Of a stretch of DNA of 64,000 nt, positions 57,864-64,000 are shown in pieces. The DNA is taken from contig MU858045.1 in NCBI GenBank assembly GCA_033297075.1, positions 868,001-932,000 of the forward strand, given 5' to 3'. The position numbers were made by a program, and so were the translations under genes. Under the pieces are notes generated by a model. The model had not been told where the DNA came from and ran no database searches. It saw nothing but the letters and a program-made list of their open reading frames with translations. The DNA is from Rhypophila decipiens. Lineage: Eukaryota; Ascomycota; Sordariomycetes; Sordariales; Naviculisporaceae. Position 1 is the first letter of the stretch. Every line of letters starts with the position of its first letter.

Positions 57864-59819
57864 TAAACGGGCTCGTTCACCTTGTCATGTTTCCGTTTGT
57901 CGCTCAGCAGCAAAAGCAGCAAAAGCCGGGGGAGCACACACAATCGACATCACATCATGCATGCCGTTGCGTGGCACTCTGGATGATGCCATGTGCGACT
58001 GACAGCGCCGTTGGGAGTGCAACCGAGGCTGCGGATATATCTGTGTGCTATATGCGCTGCGCCAGGGAATAATACCAATGACGCTGCGTTGTGAAGAGAC
58101 GAAACGGTGCGGCGCGGGGGCCAAAAACCAATACGGGTGTAATCGAATCAGGCTGGATGATTTACTTGAGAATCAAAGGGCGATTCGACTCGAATCAATC
58201 TTGGCCAAGGCTTGGTTGGTGGTATGGGTCCGGGTCGGCACTTTTTATTTCTTTTTATTTTTACTCTGAATTTTCTCATTTTCGTGGCATCATAGAACAG
58301 CGGTTGGAAAGAGAGCGATTTACGCAAGAATGGAGAATGGTTGCCAATGCTGACTTGCATTATTTTCCAAAAACATGCCTACTAATTATAGGCTAGGCGA
58401 GCAGTGGGCGAAGAGCTGTGAACGAGTCCTTGGGACGAAAGGAGGCACGGGCATATGCAAAGAATATTCTTAGCCTCGTTTGGGTCGCGGTGGGCGGCAC
58501 TTGAGAAATTTGGATTTGGACTTTTGTGGTTGCATTTTTGGTTGCACCAGGACACCAGTCGTCTTACACCCGGAACTGCCGGCCACACAGGAGCTGGCCC
58601 TCTGGCCGATCAGAGACGACCTGGGCACTTCTACCCCGTAGGCAGGTTCTTTTCTGCCTCGTTTCCATATCATTGCCCAGAGAGGAAACTGGGCTTTTCG
58701 GTCACAAGACGCAATTTCTCCATGGCGAATAGAAGGGATCCGAGTGGGAGGAGGTCTGATACTGATGCTGCCAAGTTGCATTGTGCTTACTCGGTACTCG
58801 CAGGACGAGACGCATGGCTAGGGCCGTACAGCTGGCCAGGAATCAATCATGGGCCGTAGGTCACTGCACGTCTCACACCCTCTTCGCCGTCTACTTACTA
58901 TGGACGAGTCTGCATTTGACCTTGGACGTGTCCGTACGGAGCTGTGTACCTGTGTCCCGCTCTCACAAAGAGGCCCCAAGTGCGGCCAATATACCGCCCT
59001 GATATGCCCCTCTCTTCCTCTTCTCTTAAAGGCGAACGAACGTCTTATCTTGGCATGACATCTTTCTTACTCCTTTCAGCCCTTGTTTTCTGCTTCTCGA
59101 CTTTTCCTGCTTGCTTCTTCCCGCGCTCGAGAAGGCAAGTGCTTGATAATCACACAAAGAAAGGAACACCACCTCGTCATCCAAACCCCAGAACCGGTAA
59201 ACAGTCTTCTTTGTGCTCCGGAGCGTGTGATTTCCACCTCTTTGTCCTCGCCATCGAGCCATTCATCTACGGCGCTGCCTCGGCCCTTATAGATGCCTCG
59301 TCTTTGTTCCCCTTCCTCGGCCTGACTGACCACCTGCCGAACTCCGGCGTCCGGCTGGGCTGTTGAGCCTGCCGTCTCTGCCGTCCCCCCTTTTTCAAGG
59401 GCTTTTGTTATTGTTTCCCTCATGACCTCTTGTGAGATAATCCAAGAACCATTGACAGCGGCCGGAGGAATATCCGAAGCGAATCGGAGGAAAATACCTT
59501 GGCAATCACCGGCTCCTTTGTTGCGTCGGGCTTAAAGTAGAGAGGTCGGGGACTTTGCTTGGTTGCTGGGGGCAAAATTCCCCCCGTCTTGCGCAGTTTG
59601 TGACGAAAAAAAGCGGGAAAGGGAAGCAAGCAAACACCGAGGAAACCGGACAGGCCGACAGCGGTTGTCATTATCATGTTACAGGTCCTGCAACCAACGC
59701 CGCCGACTTGTTCCTTTGAGGATTGTAGTAGTAGCACGACGGACAGTTGTGGATTTGGCCCAGGAGTCACAGCCTCGGAATATTGTGACCAGCTCGATAT
59801 CGCCAACTTTTTTCTCGAG
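57864..59819. other. Intergenic region between ERD1 and the polyQ protein gene
   Basis: These 2 kb hold the ERD1 3' flank and the promoter and leader of the next gene. An alternative in-frame ATG for that gene is at 59676. Frames of 60-160 codons on both strands have no motif support. Confidence 0.4.
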
Positions 59820-60161
59820 ATGGCCGTGAAGAGGCCCTTTTCGTTACAAGACGAAGCTTCGACACTGACTCTGGTCAACAGTAACAACGATCTGAAAATG
59901 AGAGGAGGCATGTCGACTGCCGAGATGGCACCGCTGCCACCGACACCACAACTAACCCAAGTAAAAAGCGAGCCCTTTTCTCCACCGCCTCCGTCAGATG
60001 TCGAGGTTTACGAAAAGAGGCCGCTACCTGCTCTGCCAAACAAGCGACACTCTGGGTCCTCGACGCTCAGCAAGGAGCTGGATGCCGCCTTCGCAACACC
60101 ACACCGGAGCGCCGACTTCTTTGAGGGGGACGATGACGACGCTCAGCCTCCGCCTCCACCT

Positions 60162-60194
<33 letters not shown>

Positions 60195-63100
60195 CCAGCT
60201 GGTTCTGCGGCCCAAAGTGATGACATGAGTTGGGAGGAGACTGAGATCCGGGTAGTCCTTGATCCACCCATCGAAGGCGGCGACAGCATCAAGCCTTACC
60301 TGGCCCCCCAGACGGTCGGCGGGACTAGTGATATGCCATCCAGAAACAGCCCATCAAGGCAGAGCGAGATTCACTCCCCGCAGCCAAAGCTGTCCATGCA
60401 AAAGCTCTTTAGGCTCACGGGCAGCGGACCAAAGGCTCTCAACACGTCAGCACCACAAGCATTCGTCCCGCCCGCTTCGTCGACGCCGTCGGGGCATAAC
60501 TCGGGCCACAAGATCAAGCAGCTCATGGGTGTCGACGTGGCCCCACGCGAGTCGTCCTCTTCCGAGTTTCTGAGGAGAGCGCGGTGGAGCCACCAGGACG
60601 ACGACGTCTTTGCCTCTGATCAAGATATCGACATCTCGGAGGGCTGCTTCCTCGACTCGGAGGACGAGTCTGAAAGTGAAGACTTGGCGCTTGCTGTGCC
60701 ACCTACTTCAGCCCCTATTATTGTCTCGAGGGAGCAGTCTCCCATCCCGGCGCCGTTGGTAATCAACAAGGCTCACCTTTACGATGTGGATGACCCCCTG
60801 GTTCGTCCCAACAGCAGTGCAGGAGAGCGGAGATTGGGGCTTGGCAGGTCCGTCGGTTTCTTGTCGTCGTCGTTGTCGTCTTTGTCAGGTCATGGCCACT
60901 CTCGCCGGGCCTCTATGATCTCTCGTCTTGGTTTCAAAAGACGTTACTAACTTGTTGATTGTCGAATCTAGCAGCCACCAGCACCAGTACTCGTCGAGCT
61001 CGTCTCTTCATTACAGAGAGGATCTCTATCATAGGACTGCCTCGCAGCTCTCGCGACCCAACAACAACAACAACAACCATTGGAGGAGCTCGGGCAGCAC
61101 GACTGGAATATCACCACCAGCAACGAGAGAAAGCCACGGCAGCAGCAGCTTTGGCAGCGGATCGCAGCTTATCAAACCCATCGACTCGGAGAAGCCACTA
61201 CCGTCACCTCCAAGCACCGCATCCGGCAGGATCCCAGATACGCCCGCAACATCGACATGGAGCAGCAGTCCGGGCTTGCCGTCAGGACCATCTCCTGCCT
61301 CTCCCGAGCCGTCGCCGTCTGTAACATCCCACCCTCAAACTCGGCCAAGGAAACGAGCGACCAGCACAGGAGCATTCGGAAACATCGGCCCCCAAAAATG
61401 GCAGAACTGGCAGCAACATCGCCAATCACAACAGCAGCAGCAACAACCCACCTCGTCGCCCCAGAAATCGAAACATCCAAAGGTCAAAATCCCCTACGAC
61501 CCAGCAACAGATCCGCACCCAGGCATAAGGATCATTCTACCGTACGAGCTCGAAGAAGAAGAATTCCCCGTGTCATCGCCAACGAAAAGCCAACATCGCG
61601 CAAGTCTCGTCTCAAATCTCCTAAAGCGTATATCAGGCTCGCCTACGTCGCCCTATGGCCAGACCCACGGTCATAAGAAACGCCCTTCGGAGCCGACGAC
61701 GCCGACCTGGCTAGTCGCTGGTGGAAATAGTCTGGGCTTGACGAGGCTGGATACATTGGCTCTATCACCAACAAGTAACCCCCGTTCGCCGACATCAGCA
61801 GCCGCGGCGACGATTCCTATTTCTGGTGCTGCTGGCGCAGAAACTGGGAAGCAACAAACCCTGCCGGCACCACCATCGGGACAGGCAGTTGTGCCCACAA
61901 TACCACCGCAGACAAACAAAATCATAACCAAGGTCAGCGGATTCTCCGTCCAAGCCGAAAACCAAACTCGACAGGTGCAACAAATCCAAGCTCAGCCGCA
62001 GAATCAGGTTACAGCTCAACATGAGACCCCCGCAGTTCAAAGCCCAAGATTACCCCTTCCACAGCCGTCACCACTAGCAGGAAACCAACGGTCTTCCTTT
62101 TCAATATCCGAACCCCCCTCACCGATCCTAAGTAGTTTAGCCTCACTAGGACACTTCAACCTCAGCTCCGGAGCATTAGGCTCTTTTAATCTGGGAAACC
62201 CGTTCAACAGCAAGGACAGAGAAGACCGCGCAAGGGAGAGAGAAAGAGAAAGAAGCGCCAGCCGTGACGGAGGAGGAGGCAGTGGGAGGTCAATGTCCTC
62301 GCTTGGGTTTAGATCACCACCTAGATCGACATCTAATCCTTTCCAGGGTGCTGGTAGTCAGTTGAGTGGAAAGGAAGGATCAGGATCAGGATCAGGGCTC
62401 AGAAAAACAATGGCTGATCGGTCTACTTTGTTTGCGCAGAAGACGGGCGAGTTGGTCGGCTTGGTCGGGCAGGTGGGCAAGACTACTATTTCCAAGAGTG
62501 TGCTTTTGGGGAAGAGGCTTGGTTCTTCGGGCTCAAATACCGGCTTTGAAAAGGAGAAAGATGGACCGGATACACCGGGCATTGCTGGATTCGAAAAGGA
62601 AGACAAGGACCAAATTCAGGAAAAAGAGACGGATAAAGACAAGGCGAGAAAAGAAAAAGGCGAGAAATGGAGGGAGGACATCAAAAGTAAGATCCGGGTT
62701 CTTGATGATGGGGGCCGGCTTTTGTATGGTCCTGATTTTGAGGCTGGGTCTGGGTCTGGGACTTTAGCAGAGGCCGGAACAACGACGACGACAACATCTA
62801 CGAATGTGTTGATTCCATTGGGATCACCTGGCCTATCACCACCTGAGAGACCTGAACGATCACCCATCGTGCCTGATGCTGAAGTTGGCGAGTTTAACCA
62901 GTTCCGGCGTACTGAAACCTTGGAACCTAAAGTCGACACCGTAACTGGAACTGCCGGACGGGAAGAGCAAGGAACCGGAACAAAGGATACACCAACTTCC
63001 AGTAATACACCACAGAGTCCACCCCCGCCGCCGGTCCCGCCAAGATCAAAAGCAAGACCCATCTCGGGCATTGGATTCAACAGCCAGACATCTGCCCTGG

Positions 63101-63315
63101 CTAGCATCGGATTTGGCTCAACCGGCGGAAATGGCAGTGCCAGTGGAAGTCGACCCGGTTCAAGCAGGGGAATCATGAGAGATGGTGCTCAGGGCGGCAG
63201 TCGACCTGGCTCAAGTCGCGCGAATAGAGAAGGATTGGGCAGTAGAGACGGTACCGGGACCGGTAGAGATGGGCTTATTAGAGAGGGAAATGAAGAACTG
63301 GCGACTTGGCTCTAA
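59820..63315 (+). CDS. Large disordered polyQ/Ser/Pro-rich protein, two exons
   Basis: The proposed exons are 59820-60847 and 60972-63315, about 1123 residues. The second ORF (795 codons open) has no ATG in its first 450 or so codons, so it must be spliced from upstream. A TTACTAAC branch site near 60942 and the CTAG acceptor at 60970-60971 support an intron; the donor AG|GTCCGT at 60848 keeps frame but is not a standard site. If unspliced, the first ORF ends at 60950 after SRRASMISRLGFKRRY, which could be a short isoform. An ATG at 59676 would add 48 residues. The protein is low in hydrophobics and rich in S-P sites, with Q10 (near 60163), acidic DDDD and ERERERERS segments, and folded-looking islands: KVKIPYDPATDPHPGIRIIL, TLFAQKTGELVGLVGQVGKT and EKWREDIKSKIRVLDDGGRL. 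No signal peptide. I recognise no family; a scaffold, cortical or nuclear regulator is only a guess. Confidence 0.6.
60163..60191 (+). repeat. CAG trinucleotide run (polyglutamine)
   Basis: About ten consecutive CAG codons encode Gln in the disordered protein gene, directly after a Pro run and before a His. A pure CAG run is a likely site of length variation between strains. Confidence 0.9.
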
Positions 63316-64000
63316 GTCTTTGGGTTCAATGTTTTCAGAGTTAGTCATAAATTCATTACGTGTAGGAAGAGTCAAGGGGTGTTTTTACGGCCTATTCTAG
63401 ATGACTTGCGAGCATGAATAGAATGCTGGATCATGTCGACGTTAGGGTTCTTGGTTGGGCTGGTCCGAATTGGATGGGATAAAGGCTCATGGGCTGGTTA
63501 GGACGCTAAATATTTGTTTATACCACTCAACTTTTTTCGTTAGATTACCATTATCTGGATGATGATATCTACTCTACTTGGCAACCATTTGTGCCATTTT
63601 CGAGAAACTGCTTGTCTGTGTGTTGTTCTTCCAGTCACGGTCTGTCTTCAGAAGAATCATGACCGGTCGACAAAGATTCTTTTATACCATAGTCAAAAGG
63701 AGAATGGACAACCACAGGCCACAACCAGCACTATAGAAGCGACTTGAAAGCGTTTGACTCGAGCATGGGACATAACCTAAACTGTCCATTATTTCCATCA
63801 CCGTATTTGTCTCCCTTTGCTGACGTCACTAGCGCCTGTGGTAATGCCCCACCTCGGCTTCTCCAAATTCAGTGCGGGGAATGAATCCCCCGCGCTCATC
63901 CTTGTCCTCCCCGACCTGACCCCGAACGGCCCCGACTTGCGGAACCTCGTGGTAGTGTACATTCAGGCGTACCCCCCATCTCCCAACATCAACTACAGCA
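63316..64000. promoter_or_regulatory. Right-edge intergenic region, probable promoter of the next gene
   Basis: After the stop at 63315 come 685 bp without a supported ORF. The last 200 bp turn pyrimidine-rich (CCCTTTGCTGACGTCACTAG, then CCCCGCGCTCATCCTTGTCCTCCCC), which looks like a plus-strand promoter for a gene beyond the window. Confidence 0.4.
63821..63828. promoter_or_regulatory. Perfect CRE palindrome TGACGTCA
   Basis: The 8-bp palindrome is the known target of ATF/CREB bZIP factors, for example Atf1 or AtfA in fungi, which act in stress and conidial responses. It lies in promoter-like sequence at the right edge. Binding here is inferred from the motif only. Confidence 0.45.

Noticed and set aside
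60928..60971. Second disordered ORF as a gene of its own starting at 60928
   Set aside because: The frame begins at a TTG inside the likely intron and has no ATG for about 450 codons, so it is a downstream exon.

Overview
This window is a gene-dense piece of a filamentous ascomycete nuclear genome. Genes carry short GT-AG introns (about 55-160 bp, many with a CTAAC or CTGAC branch site). Start codons sit in CCACC/CACC-like contexts, and the proteins match Pezizomycotina families, including an ABC-A transporter and Bem46. Protein style suggests Sordariomycetes, possibly Hypocreales; that placement is inference. I see no integrated virus, plasmid, CRISPR array, recognisable transposon or classical secondary-metabolite cluster.

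Layout. 1-2428: non-coding, with a purine-rich degenerate repeat. 2429-9122 (minus): COG4 (Golgi tethering) and a PMR1-type Golgi Ca2+/Mn2+ ATPase. 10793-12821 (plus): the cohesin kleisin RAD21, convergent with a PTPA-type PP2A activator at 13898-15253. That activator is divergent from the exosome subunit RRP46 (15705-16618). After 3.9 kb without a convincing gene comes an NAD kinase (20513-22857). A small secreted protein with a duplicated 30-residue block (23526-24029) and a three-exon ABC-A transporter (24997-29979) are on the minus strand. Past a 4.15 kb gap lies a disordered protein with a compact C-terminal motif (34133-35119), then a secreted Pro-rich protein whose reading frame shifts twice (36274-38564), a tRNA-Gln (38875-38946), and the NFX1/FAP1-type zinc-finger protein (39741-43763). 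A Pol III tRNA-like gene with perfect A and B boxes but no normal anticodon arm is at 44091-44204. Next are Bem46 (46309-47559, minus), a 3.8 kb gap, a LYAR-type zinc-finger protein (51330-53279), PEX10 (54493-55803, minus) divergent from ERD1 (56537-57863, plus), and a large disordered polyQ protein made of two exons (59820-63315). The right edge looks like the promoter of a gene outside the window, with a perfect CRE palindrome.

Most genes are single-copy housekeeping functions. Four act in the secretory or organelle system (COG4, PMR1, ERD1, PEX10), and COG4, PMR1 and ERD1 all bear on Golgi function, but nothing in the layout shows co-regulation. The least explained items are the tRNA-like Pol III unit, the frame-broken secreted protein, the duplicated small secreted protein and the two disordered proteins. 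Exon boundaries were set by eye from splice signals and frame continuity. They are firm where a known family motif crosses the junction and tentative where stated.
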